Positions 16,352 to 24,863 of a stretch of DNA of 64,000 nucleotides are shown here, one piece after another. Source of the DNA: Paenibacillus macerans (GTDB lineage Bacteria; Bacillota; Bacilli; Paenibacillales; Paenibacillaceae); NCBI RefSeq assembly GCF_023715465.1, contig NZ_JAMBOE010000005.1:532824-596823 (forward strand), written 5' to 3'. The notes beneath the pieces are model-generated. The model had not been told where the DNA came from. It saw only the letters and a program-made list of their open reading frames with translations, and searched no databases. Every line of letters begins with the position of its first letter. Within the stretch, counting starts at the first letter, position 1. Both the position numbers and the translations under genes were made by a program.

Positions 16352-16399
16352 ATGACACCAATTAAGCACATTTTTCCAGCGAATCGAAACACGTTCTAA
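16352..16399 (+). CDS. possible 15-codon ORF with very strong ribosome site
   Basis: ATG at 16352 opens a 15-codon frame (MTPIKHIFPANRNTF) ending in TAA at 16397-16399. An almost perfect AAAAGGAGGCGA precedes it at optimal distance. The product matches nothing I recognise. It lies between the terminator and the repeat array. No gene follows in frame, so it is not an obvious leader for a downstream coding region. It may be a genuine micropeptide, a relic start of a lost gene, or chance. Confidence 0.25.
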   Translation: MTPIKHIFPANRNTF

Positions 16400-16446
16400 C
16401 TTTAAAATGGAACGTTACCTAGGCCATGGAGAGGCCCGATGGGATC

Positions 16447-16631
16447 AACTGCAAAAGTGCATTCCATTCTCCGCAAATCTCCATTTTAGAGCGGTTGAAA
16501 TGCAAAAATGCATCTCTTTTGGGGATATACGATAAAAAAGTAGCTTTTGCCCCGAAATGAACTGCACTTTTGCATCTGAACCACCTGTTTCGAGGAATTT
16601 CGACGAAAACCGCGTGCACTTTTGCATTTCG
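16447..16631. repeat. degenerate repeat array A: two direct then two inverted copies of TGCAAAAGTGCA
   Basis: Copies near 16449 (TGCAAAAGTGCA), 16501 (TGCAAAAATGCA), 16562 (TGCACTTTTGCA) and 16614 (TGCACTTTTGCA). The first two are 51-52 bp apart in one orientation, the last two 52 bp apart in the other. Flanks of the left and right halves also match weakly (for example GGTT before the inner copies and GGGG after them). The array is thus a large imperfect inverted repeat of about 90-bp units. It lies between the GH95 stop and the terminator at 16292. The short minus-strand frames across it are by-products of the repeat. Confidence 0.65.
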
Positions 16632-16813
16632 TGGGATTTCCCCCGCTTCCTTATATCGCAACGTGCCGGGAGTGGCATATAGTGCCTTCCATGTAAAGGT
16701 TTCAGCACGTTCAAGTTCCTGAATAGCGGCTTCAAGCTCCGCATTCCATCGCTGTCATCCCCATGCTTCCCTGCTTATAGGTTTTCGTGCTGGTCGCACC
16801 GAAAGTTGAGTTT

Positions 16814-19078
16814 TTAATGACTACTCCACGTCTTTTTACTAAACGTATAAGAGCAGCCGGCCTCCCCCGCAAACGTAACGGGGTCAAGACCAGGTGCTTC
16901 CAAGCGGCAGGGTCCGGAAACCGCGCAAGTCACGACCGCTTCCGTTATCATGTTCTCCATCCAGGAAAAGTCGACGGTAATGCCGCCCCGGGCACGCAGC
17001 CCTTTGACGCTCCCCTCGTGCCAATTGCCTGGCAATGCGGGCAGCAGCCGGATCACCCCGGCGTGGCTTTGCAGCAGCATTTCGGCAATGCCTGCCGTTC
17101 CGCCGAAATTGCCGTCGATTTGAAACGGAGGATGGTTGTCGAAAAGGTTAGGCAGCGTGGAATGTTCCAGCAGCGCCCTCACGTTCTCGTAAGCCTTGCC
17201 CCCATCCTGCAGACGGGCCCAGAAATTGATGATCCACGCCCGGCTCCAGCCGGTGTGGCCGCCGCCGCTCACCAGCCTGCGTTCCAGCGTTGTCCGGGCG
17301 GATTGGGCCAATTCCGGCGTGCCTTCCACGCTGAAGGCTTGGCCCGGGTATAATGCGAATAAATGAGAGATGTGGCGGTGTCCCGGCTCCATCTCCTCAT
17401 AATCCTCCATCCATTCCTGTATCTGCCCGTATTTGCCAATCTGCGGTTTGGGGAGCCGCTTCAGGGCGGCGGCCAGTTCCCCGCGGAAGACCTCGTCCCG
17501 TCCGATGATTTCCGCACTGCGGATGCAGGCGCCGAACAGCGCATCGATAATCTGAAAATCCATCGAGGCCCCGGCGCAGAGCACCCCTGTCTCACCATTC
17601 GGCAGCCTGTAGCTGTTCTCCGGGGAGACGGACGGACAAGTAATCAGGCGCCCTTCATCGTCCTCGATCAAATAATCGAGCAGGAACAATGCCGCCTCCT
17701 TCATCGTCTCATACGCCCGCGCAAGGAAGAAACGGTCCTGGGTAAACCGGTAATGCTCCCACAGGTGCAGGCATAACCAAGCGGCGCCCATCGGCCAGTA
17801 GGAAGCCGGAAGATACTTATCCTGCGGTGCCGTGTCCGCCCAGATATCCGTATTGTGATGCGCCGTAAATCCCCGGCAGCCGTACATGACCCTGGCCGTT
17901 ACCCGGCCGGGCTCCCGCATCCGCTCGATCAAATCGAACAAAGGCTCGTGGCACTCGGTCAGATTGCAGTTTTCCGCCGGCCAGTAATTCATTTGCGCAT
18001 TGATATTAATCGTGAATTTACTGTCCCATGGCGGTAAAAAGCTGTTGTTCCATATTCCCTGAAGGTTCGCGGGCAAGGAACCCGGGCGGCTGGAGGAAAT
18101 GAGCAGGTATCGGCCAAATTGGAAATAGGTTGCGATCAGCCCGTGATCCTCAGCGCCCTGCCGAAACAGCTCCAGCCTATCATCGGTCGGCAGCGCGTCT
18201 TTGCCCGGACTCTCCGGCAGTTTCAGGTCTACGCGCCCGTACAGCTCGCGGTAATCCGCGATATGCCGGGCCAGAAGATCAGTGTAGGGAACCCTGCTGA
18301 GCTCATCCAACCGCCGCTTGCCGTAAAGCTCCGGGTCCGGGTGGCGAAAGGTCGTGCCGGCAGCCAACAGCAGCGTGACCGCATCCGCTCCGTTCACCAG
18401 CAGGTGGTCGCCAAGGGTCCGGCAGTCGCCGCCTTCCGGGACCGCCTTCATTACGGCGCAAAAAGCTCCGCCGTCCTTGCCCCCGCACTCTCCGCGCATA
18501 ACCAGCCCGGATAATCCCCATTTCTCCGACTTCTCCAGGTATCTCCAATTCTGCCGGTTAAACCGGGCCTTGAAAGATATCGCCTTCTCCTTGTCGGCGG
18601 AAACCCGGATGACGATCGCCTGATCCGGATAACTGGCATACAGCTCGCGGGTGTACCGCACCTCGCCGATCCGATAGCTGATCCGGGATACGCCATTCTC
18701 CAGATCAAGCTCCCGCATGTAGTCTTGGGCAGGCTGCTCGTGATCAGCGAACGACAGCAGCAGATCGCCGAGCGGCAAATAATGGCGTTGCGCTTCGGGC
18801 AGCCCCGTCATCGTCAGCGCCGCCAGCTCCTCCGCCTCCTGCAGCCGTCCCTCCATAATCAGCTTGCGTATTTGGGGCAAATGAGGCAATGCGTCTTCAT
18901 TGTTGCGATCACGCGGACCTCCATACCACACCGAATCCTCGTTGAGCTGGAGCATCTCCTGGGCTGTGCCCCCAAAGATCATCGCGCCAAGCCGTCCGTT
19001 GCCGATCGGAAGCGCTTCGTTCCATTCGGCCGCAGGTTTCCTGTACCATAAGCGGTGCTTCTGTTCCAAACTGGTCAT
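16814..19078 (-). CDS. GH95 alpha-L-fucosidase / alpha-L-galactosidase
   Basis: 754 residues, without signal peptide, so probably cytoplasmic. It shows the GH95 layout: an N-terminal beta-domain with '[18 protein letters not shown]', then an alpha/alpha barrel with '[12 protein letters not shown]' (the Asn pair that activates water), 'SVSPENSYR' (acid Glu) and '[17 protein letters not shown]' (Asp). The ATG at 19078 was preferred to the longer frame because GGAGGAG lies just upstream. GH95 enzymes release alpha-1,2-linked L-fucose, and some release L-galactose from plant xyloglucan or glucuronoarabinoxylan. Last gene of the long operon, after a dehydrogenase, an L-galactose-dehydrogenase-like reductase and a lactonase. 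This context favours L-galactose or L-fucose as product. Confidence 0.9.
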   Translation of the reverse strand: MTSLEQKHRLWYRKPAAEWNEALPIGNGRLGAMIFGGTAQEMLQLNEDSVWYGGPRDRNNEDALPHLPQIRKLIMEGRLQEAEELAALTMTGLPEAQRHYLPLGDLLLSFADHEQPAQDYMRELDLENGVSRISYRIGEVRYTRELYASYPDQAIVIRVSADKEKAISFKARFNRQNWRYLEKSEKWGLSGLVMRGECGGKDGGAFCAVMKAVPEGGDCRTLGDHLLVNGADAVTLLLAAGTTFRHPDPELYGKRRLDELSRVPYTDLLARHIADYRELYGRVDLKLPESPGKDALPTDDRLELFRQGAEDHGLIATYFQFGRYLLISSSRPGSLPANLQGIWNNSFLPPWDSKFTININAQMNYWPAENCNLTECHEPLFDLIERMREPGRVTARVMYGCRGFTAHHNTDIWADTAPQDKYLPASYWPMGAAWLCLHLWEHYRFTQDRFFLARAYETMKEAALFLLDYLIEDDEGRLITCPSVSPENSYRLPNGETGVLCAGASMDFQIIDALFGACIRSAEIIGRDEVFRGELAAALKRLPKPQIGKYGQIQEWMEDYEEMEPGHRHISHLFALYPGQAFSVEGTPELAQSARTTLERRLVSGGGHTGWSRAWIINFWARLQDGGKAYENVRALLEHSTLPNLFDNHPPFQIDGNFGGTAGIAEMLLQSHAGVIRLLPALPGNWHEGSVKGLRARGGITVDFSWMENMITEAVVTCAVSGPCRLEAPGLDPVTFAGEAGCSYTFSKKTWSSH

Positions 19079-19132
19079 ACTGCTCCTCCAATCCGCCAAA
19101 ATAGCATACAAAATAGCATATATGTTCAGCGA

Positions 19133-20158
19133 TTAGTCCAGTTCCACCAAAGCCTTGATCACTTTCGATTCAGGCTTCAGCCAACTGTCGAACTGCCCGA
19201 TCATGTCTTCAAATCCGCAGCGGTGGGTAATGTAACGGCCGATATCAATGCACCCCGACGATACGGCCGCAAGCACCTGCTCAAAATCCTCCCGTGTAGC
19301 ATTTCTGCTGCCCTGAAGCGTCATTTCGCGGGCATGAAAATCGGGATCGCTAAAGGTAATCGTGCTTTTCACCAATCCGACGAAGGTCAAAGAGCCGCCA
19401 TGGCCGACAAGCCCGAAAGCATTTTCCATCGACGAGACGTTGCCGGTAGCATCGATGACGAATGCCGGGAAGCTGCCGTCCGTTAGCGCGGCCAGCCGCT
19501 CCTGCGGCTCCCGGAGCGCGTTCACCGTATGCTCGGCCTTGGCCCAAACCTTGCAAAATTCCAGACGCTCGTCGTTCACATCCATCGCGATCACCTTTGC
19601 TCCGGCATATCCGGCCATCGCCATCACGCCAAGCCCGATCGGTCCGGCGCCGATGATGAGCGCCTGATCCCCGGCGCCCAGCCCCGAGCGGCGGACGGCG
19701 TGCGCGCCGATCGCCAGCGGCTCCAGCATCGCCGCCTGATCCAACGTCAGTCCTTCCGTCTTGATAAGACTCGATATTGGCACGGAGATTCGCTCCCGCA
19801 TTCCGCCGTCCGTATGGACGCCCAGCACCTTCATATGTTGACAGCAATTCGTTTTCCCGCTCAGGCAGGCCCGGCAATGGCCGCAATGAATGTACGGGAC
19901 AACGCTGACCTGGTCGCCGGCCCGCAGCCCTTCCCGGTTGTCGCCGATTTGCTCGATCGTCCCGGCCAGTTCGTGGCCGAGCACGCGCGGGTAGGTAAAA
20001 TAAGGCTGATTGCCCCGGTACGCGTGCAGGTCAGTTCCGCAAATGCCAATCCTCCGAATCCTTACGATCGCCTCGCCCTCATGCATTTGCGGCTCCGGCA
20101 GATCCTCCCGAAACACGAACCGCCCAACTTCCTCGCAGATGATGCCCTTCATGATCAT
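19133..20158 (-). CDS. zinc-dependent medium-chain dehydrogenase (sugar/polyol or sugar-acid type)
   Basis: 341 residues of the MDR alcohol-dehydrogenase family. Catalytic zinc ligands are Cys40 in 'ICGTDLH' and His62 in 'GHELAG'. The structural zinc lobe has the four-Cys pattern 'HCGHCRACLSGKTNCC' (92-106), and the nucleotide-binding turn is 'GAGPIGLG'. The start at 20158 overlaps the stop of the aldo/keto reductase by 4 bp (ATGA). A much longer frame reaching 20290 is an artefact of the overlap. In an operon with an aldose 1-dehydrogenase and a lactonase it plausibly oxidises the resulting aldonate or a related intermediate. This resembles oxidative L-fucose, L-rhamnose and L-galactonate pathways. 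The substrate itself is inference. Confidence 0.87.
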   Translation of the reverse strand: MIMKGIICEEVGRFVFREDLPEPQMHEGEAIVRIRRIGICGTDLHAYRGNQPYFTYPRVLGHELAGTIEQIGDNREGLRAGDQVSVVPYIHCGHCRACLSGKTNCCQHMKVLGVHTDGGMRERISVPISSLIKTEGLTLDQAAMLEPLAIGAHAVRRSGLGAGDQALIIGAGPIGLGVMAMAGYAGAKVIAMDVNDERLEFCKVWAKAEHTVNALREPQERLAALTDGSFPAFVIDATGNVSSMENAFGLVGHGGSLTFVGLVKSTITFSDPDFHAREMTLQGSRNATREDFEQVLAAVSSGCIDIGRYITHRCGFEDMIGQFDSWLKPESKVIKALVELD

Positions 20159-21114
20159 CGCCCCCCGCTCCGCCGGACCGGTTCTCCGCCCCATTCCGGC
20201 CGTCCGCTCGGCCACGTTGCGCCATCGACCGGCTTCAGGATCTCCAATACTTCCCGCAGCAATGCTTCGTCCATCGGTTCTTCCGTCCACAAAATGTTGT
20301 TGCGGATATTTTCCGGGGTTGCCGTGCTGACCAGCGTCGTCGGAATGCGTTCATCCGCCGTGGAGAACTGGACCGCCAGCTTCGCGATGTCCGCTCCTTT
20401 ACTCCGGCAATGTTCGGCGGCCTGCCGGCAAGCGGCCCTGATGTCCTCGCCCGCAGGATGCCAATCCGGCACGTCCCGGTTGCTCAGCAAACCCATGGAC
20501 AGCGGCGACGCGTTGATCAGGCCGGTTCCTTGCCGTTCCAAGAGCGGAAGGAGACCAAGCAGCGTAGTATCGTTCAGAGAATAATGGCAGTACGATAAGA
20601 CGACATCCAGAGCGGTACGGGACAAAACCGCTTCGAAGATATTCAAGGGCAAGCCGGATACGCCGAAAAAACGGATTTTCCCGGATTTTTTCAACTGTTC
20701 AAGCGCGGGAACTCCTTCCTCCACCACCTGCTCCAGCGAGCCAAATTCGATGTCGTGCAGCAGTAAAATATCGAGATAATCCGTCCCCAGGCGCCGCATG
20801 CTTTCTTCCGCGCTGTGAATCACCCGCTCCCGTGAGAAATCAAATTCGTCCTGCCCGTAACGCCCCGCTTTCGTGGACAAAACATACCGGTCCCGCGGAA
20901 TCGCCCGCAGCGCTTCGCCCAGCACAGTTTCCGCCTTCGTCAGGCCGTAATAAGGCGAAACGTCAATCAGATTGATGCCCATGTCGATGGCGGTATGGAC
21001 CGTACGTATCCCCTCATCCCGCTGAACATCCCGGAACACGCCTCCCAGCGAAGACGCCCCAAAGCTTAACGCCGACACGTTCAGCCCGGTGTTCCCCAAC
21101 TTTCTGTATTTCAT
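20155..21114 (-). CDS. aldo/keto reductase, L-galactose/L-fucose 1-dehydrogenase-like
   Basis: 319 residues with the AKR catalytic tetrad Asp51, Tyr56, Lys82 and His120. From memory, long stretches match plant L-galactose dehydrogenase closely: 'SPYYG', 'HDIEFGSL', 'GLPLNIFE', 'LSYCHYSLND', 'ASPLSMGLL', 'DWHPA' and 'ILKPV..ATWPSG' near the C-terminus. The family oxidises L-galactose or L-fucose at C1 to the lactone. Upstream lies a COG3618 lactonase and downstream a Zn dehydrogenase and GH95, which fits a non-phosphorylative route for a 6-deoxy or L-configured hexose. Stop and next start overlap by 4 bp. A tail after 'TWPSG' (about 15 residues) is rich in Arg and Gly. Confidence 0.88.
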   Translation of the reverse strand: MKYRKLGNTGLNVSALSFGASSLGGVFRDVQRDEGIRTVHTAIDMGINLIDVSPYYGLTKAETVLGEALRAIPRDRYVLSTKAGRYGQDEFDFSRERVIHSAEESMRRLGTDYLDILLLHDIEFGSLEQVVEEGVPALEQLKKSGKIRFFGVSGLPLNIFEAVLSRTALDVVLSYCHYSLNDTTLLGLLPLLERQGTGLINASPLSMGLLSNRDVPDWHPAGEDIRAACRQAAEHCRSKGADIAKLAVQFSTADERIPTTLVSTATPENIRNNILWTEEPMDEALLREVLEILKPVDGATWPSGRPEWGGEPVRRSGGR

Positions 21115-21133
21115 CGCAAACGTTCCCCCAATC

Positions 21134-21973
21134 TCAATGTTTATTCAACTTGTAAAATTTCGCGGCGTTGGCGCCGAAAACAGCTTCGATCGCTTCCGCG
21201 GGCAGCCGGTCTTGCAACGCTTGCCGCAATATGTCCACGACTTCATCATAAGTTGCCGCCAGAAGACACACGGGCCAATCGCTGCCGAACATCACCCTCT
21301 CGGGGCCAAACAAATCAAGCGTTGCATGGACGTATGCCGTGAAATCTTCCTTTTTCCAACCCTGACGGCCGGCTTCCGTCACCATCCCCGAAAGCTTGCA
21401 GCAGATGTTCGGATATTGGGGGATTTCCGCCATATGGCTTCTCCACGGCTCCAACACCCCCGAAGCGATCGGCGGCTTCGCCAAATGGTCGACGACGCCC
21501 CGAAGCCTGGGGATTCGCTCCAGCAATTGGACAAGCTGCGGCAGTTGATTCGCCAGTACAAGCAAATCAATCGGCACGTCCTGTTCCGCAAAATAAGAAA
21601 ACGCTTCTAAATAAGCGGGCGATAAAACGGTGTTTGGGTCCTCCATCTCCTGGATCATCACGCGAAACCCGATAAATTTCGGATGCTTGCAAAACCGCTC
21701 ATACTGTTTCTTATAAGAAGGGTCCTCAAGATCCAGCCACCCGACCACACCGGCGATGAAATCGGCCGTTTCGCTTAATTCAAGAATAAATTCGGTTTCC
21801 TCAATCGTTGGCGCCGCCTGCACCAGAATCGTTTTGCCGATGCCGTGCTTTGGCAAATGCGATTCAAGATCGGAAGGCAAATAATCGCGGAAAAGCACCG
21901 GAATTTCCGGCGTAATCCAGCCGTAATCGTTTCTGTCGATCTTCCAAAAATGCTGGTGAGCGTCAATACGCAT
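21134..21973 (-). CDS. amidohydrolase-family sugar lactonase (COG3618 type)
   Basis: 279 residues. It begins 'RIDAHQHFW' with the metal-binding HxH (His6, His8), and ends with 'RVMFGSDWPVC' carrying the barrel Asp and 'FYKLN', typical of COG3618 fuconolactonase and rhamnonolactonase-like enzymes. The start at 21973 has GGAGG upstream and removes 55 residues of unrelated extension that would overlap the GH36 gene. It should open the 1,4- or 1,5-lactone made by the neighbouring aldose 1-dehydrogenase. Gaps to both neighbours are about 20 bp, so the genes are cotranscribed. Confidence 0.87.
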   Translation of the reverse strand: MRIDAHQHFWKIDRNDYGWITPEIPVLFRDYLPSDLESHLPKHGIGKTILVQAAPTIEETEFILELSETADFIAGVVGWLDLEDPSYKKQYERFCKHPKFIGFRVMIQEMEDPNTVLSPAYLEAFSYFAEQDVPIDLLVLANQLPQLVQLLERIPRLRGVVDHLAKPPIASGVLEPWRSHMAEIPQYPNICCKLSGMVTEAGRQGWKKEDFTAYVHATLDLFGPERVMFGSDWPVCLLAATYDEVVDILRQALQDRLPAEAIEAVFGANAAKFYKLNKH

Positions 21974-21993
21974 CAAACCACCTCCATTCCACC

Positions 21994-24108
21994 TTATTGT
22001 GCGCCAGACTGCTTCATGCGAAGAAGTATGCACACGGCCGAAAACGGTTTTGCCAAACGGCAGGAAATGTGACCGTCTTCTGCTTTCACATCCGTATTGT
22101 TGTCCGGGAACATTTGCGTAATTTCGTAATGCCCCCATGCAGGAAGAGGCAGCTTTACACTTTCCGGAACGTCACCTCCAAAGGTATGTACAACTGCCAT
22201 CATCTGTGATCGGTCTTTGGATGTGCGCGTGATTCCTTGCCATCCCTTGGGATGACGATAGCTGTGCACCAAGGTGCCGTATCGAGTTGTTGTACCTTCC
22301 TTAATGATCGGAGAAACCAGCTTATAGAAAGCAATGGCCTCGTCCACAATTTTCCACTGTTCTTCATTTAAATCATGGATATCGCCGGACAAACACATCC
22401 GGCCTAGCATCGTGCCGGCCAGCGAGTACACCAAACGCTGCAAACTGTCATTTTTTCTAAGAACGGCCCAGATCTGGCTTTGCCTCGGCAAAATCACTCT
22501 ATGCAAATTCGCGGCAATGATCGGGATTTCCTCACATTCATGAGCGTCCGAAAATGATGACATACTTGTAAGTCCAACCATGGAAGGCTCCAGGCGGTGA
22601 CCGCCGGATGCGCAATTTTCAATCACAATATCGGGTACTTCTTGTTTGATCAACCTGAAAAAATCCTGAACCGCTTGCATCTGCCGGCGTAATCCTTCAC
22701 CGAGCGATTCCGCGCCGTCGCAGCCGATGCCCAGATTATCGTTATAATCAACTTTTAAATAGCCGAATCCATGATTTTTCAAAAAGGAGATCACTTTCTC
22801 TTTCAAATAGCTGACGACAAAGGGATTGCGGAAGTCCCAAAACCGCCGGTCACCACTCGTGATCGGCAAGCCGTCCCGTTTTAAGAGATGATCAACCCAA
22901 TGAAACGCCGCGGATTCCACGCCGCAAACCTCCATTTCGAACCAAACGCCGGGAATCATCCCGCATTTTCTAATATGTTCGAGCGTTTGTTCCAGCCCAT
23001 CAGGGAAATCAATAGGGTTCACATCCCAATCGCCCATACTGTTAAACCAGTGCGTCCCTTCCCGCTTATACCATCCGCAATCAATGACAAGATAACGTAT
23101 TCCCCTGCCTTTGAGCCGTTCGGCAATCGCGTAAAGATTCGCAGCCGATGGAGCCCCCCATGTTGTACAAAACTCGTTAAAGACGATCGGCAGATCTTCT
23201 TCCAGCGCCGGCCCGCGCAATAGAGGCCGGTCCTGAATCCCGGTTAATCGCTCCGCCGCACGGTCAACATCCCCCACTACTGCGGTGAGATAGGCGCTGG
23301 GAGTCTGAAATGCCTCTCCAGGGCCGATCGTCTTGGTCCAATGGCCAAATTCCCTGTCCGCCAGTCCGCCTGACAGATACAGGGCGTCATCCCGTCTGCC
23401 GATCTCGATCTGCCAGGAGGCGGGGTGGGCGATTTGAACCCCCCAAGTCACGCCAACACGGGTGTCCTCCAAATATGCCGCCGGGAAAAATCCCCGCGCC
23501 GGCATGGATCCTACCTGTCCGAAGCGCAGACATCGTGTACCCGAAGGCGCCCAGGCCGGTTCAAGGTTTAAATCTTCGATATTACTGGAATATAAGCGCC
23601 CTTCCGCGGACCATGAACTAAGGATTCGATGGAAAATTAACGATTCGGGAGCATCATCCTCGGCAAACGGGGTGAACCCTGTCAACGAGAAGGATGATAT
23701 CATTTCCGCCGTAACGGGCAGTTCGCTTTCATTCTTGACGATTGTAAAAGACTCCAGCGCTCGATACCCCGAATACCAGGTTAAATGATGCTCGACCCGG
23801 CACGAACCCGGGCTGCGCCATGCGGACACCACCGTTACACTAGTATCGCGCTCCAATTTACGCTGTTCTTCAAATAACAGCGCATCCATGGTTCCGCTGT
23901 TGCGCATGGAATGGCCGTGCGCGAATCCGCCGGGATAAGCATCCCCGATGAATTTGAGTTGCACTAAAGGATCTACCTTGTATTTCTTCTCACAGACATG
24001 GGATACCATGGATTCCGGCAGCAGGACCAAGCCCGGTTGCCCGGTTTGGCCATCTTTAACATAACGGGCTATCATATCGCCGAATCTATAGTCCTTATTA
24101 ATCTCCAT
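21994..24108 (-). CDS. alpha-galactosidase, GH36
   Basis: 704 residues. The N-terminal beta-supersandwich (about 1-300) is followed by the GH36 TIM barrel. The nucleophile is Asp454 in 'YLKVDYND' and the acid/base is Asp521 in 'FSDAHE'. 'ENCASGGHR' (497-505) and 'WFEMEVCG' are further family motifs. There is no signal peptide, so it acts on imported oligosaccharides. It splits terminal alpha-D-galactose. Located 20 bp after the response regulator and 20 bp before the lactonase in the long operon. The ribosome site (GAAGGCCGGG) is weak, suggesting translation coupled to the upstream gene. Together with GH95 it points to removal of galactose-type caps from hemicellulose. Confidence 0.9.
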   Translation of the reverse strand: MEINKDYRFGDMIARYVKDGQTGQPGLVLLPESMVSHVCEKKYKVDPLVQLKFIGDAYPGGFAHGHSMRNSGTMDALLFEEQRKLERDTSVTVVSAWRSPGSCRVEHHLTWYSGYRALESFTIVKNESELPVTAEMISSFSLTGFTPFAEDDAPESLIFHRILSSWSAEGRLYSSNIEDLNLEPAWAPSGTRCLRFGQVGSMPARGFFPAAYLEDTRVGVTWGVQIAHPASWQIEIGRRDDALYLSGGLADREFGHWTKTIGPGEAFQTPSAYLTAVVGDVDRAAERLTGIQDRPLLRGPALEEDLPIVFNEFCTTWGAPSAANLYAIAERLKGRGIRYLVIDCGWYKREGTHWFNSMGDWDVNPIDFPDGLEQTLEHIRKCGMIPGVWFEMEVCGVESAAFHWVDHLLKRDGLPITSGDRRFWDFRNPFVVSYLKEKVISFLKNHGFGYLKVDYNDNLGIGCDGAESLGEGLRRQMQAVQDFFRLIKQEVPDIVIENCASGGHRLEPSMVGLTSMSSFSDAHECEEIPIIAANLHRVILPRQSQIWAVLRKNDSLQRLVYSLAGTMLGRMCLSGDIHDLNEEQWKIVDEAIAFYKLVSPIIKEGTTTRYGTLVHSYRHPKGWQGITRTSKDRSQMMAVVHTFGGDVPESVKLPLPAWGHYEITQMFPDNNTDVKAEDGHISCRLAKPFSAVCILLRMKQSGAQ

Positions 24109-24128
24109 TTCATCCCGGCCTTCTTTTT

Positions 24129-24863
24129 TTAGGATTCGTCTCTGTCCTTTGCCGTTTCGTCTCTTTCACGGTAGGCGCCTGGCGTGATCCCCGTATACTT
24201 CTTGAACACTTTGGCGAAATAATGTTTACTCTCAAACCCGACCCGCCGCCCGATCTCGCTCACGGAAAGATGCCGATGCGTCCCTAGCAATTTCTGCGCT
24301 TCCTTGATCCGGAATGCGTTTAAATAATTCACAAACGTGTCTCCCGTCACTTTCTTGAACAAGCTGCTGATGTAATTCGGATGAAGATTCATCAGTTCGG
24401 CAAGATGATCCAGCGAAAGGTCGTTCATATAATGCTGTTCTGTATAGGCCAGAATACGTTTCGTGTGCCTTTCACACTCCGAATCGGCTTCAGAAGGAAG
24501 CTCCTGATCGATATGTCTCAGCAGCCCGGCAATCTCATTTTTGTCAAGCGGTTTCAGCAAATAATCCACCACGCCCCAGCGCAGCGCTCTCCTCACGTAT
24601 TCGAAATCGTCATAGCCCGTCAGGATAATAAACCGGTCACATAGGCCGCTCCCCTTGGCCTCCTCCATCAGCTCGAATCCGTTTTTCTCCGGCATATGGA
24701 GATCCGTCACCGTAACATCCGGCATATAACCTTTCATGACTTCAAGCGCTTCAAAAGCGTTGCCTGCCTCGCGCACCTCGGTACCGAGCGGAGCCGCATC
24801 CTTGATGACCTTGACCAATCCCCCAAGAATAAGCGGCTCATCATCCACAATCAATAATCTCAT
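24129..24863 (-). CDS. response regulator, receiver plus AraC-type DNA-binding domain (module A)
   Basis: 244 residues: a receiver domain (1-120) with phospho-acceptor Asp54 in 'VTDLHMP' and Lys in 'YLLKPLD', followed by a C-terminal AraC domain with two helix-turn-helices ('SLDHLAELMNLHPNYISSLFKK' and 'SVSEIGRRVGFESKHYFAKVFKK'). It is shorter than usual YesN proteins because the central linker is small. The start at 24863 overlaps the sensor-kinase stop by 4 bp (ATGA). A longer frame adds an implausible His-rich extension. The kinase at 24860-26608 is its partner. It probably activates the importer/GH36/GH95 operon in which it lies. Confidence 0.9.
   Translation of the reverse strand: MRLLIVDDEPLILGGLVKVIKDAAPLGTEVREAGNAFEALEVMKGYMPDVTVTDLHMPEKNGFELMEEAKGSGLCDRFIILTGYDDFEYVRRALRWGVVDYLLKPLDKNEIAGLLRHIDQELPSEADSECERHTKRILAYTEQHYMNDLSLDHLAELMNLHPNYISSLFKKVTGDTFVNYLNAFRIKEAQKLLGTHRHLSVSEIGRRVGFESKHYFAKVFKKYTGITPGAYRERDETAKDRDES

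Noticed and set aside
16447..16631. Array A as a CRISPR
   Set aside because: Units are degenerate, change orientation halfway, number only four and have no cas genes nearby.
16419..16744. Two overlapping minus-strand frames (80 and 99 codons) across repeat array A
   Set aside because: They contain recurring peptides such as MQKC and MHFC created by the repeat itself, lack ribosome sites and show no protein-like composition.
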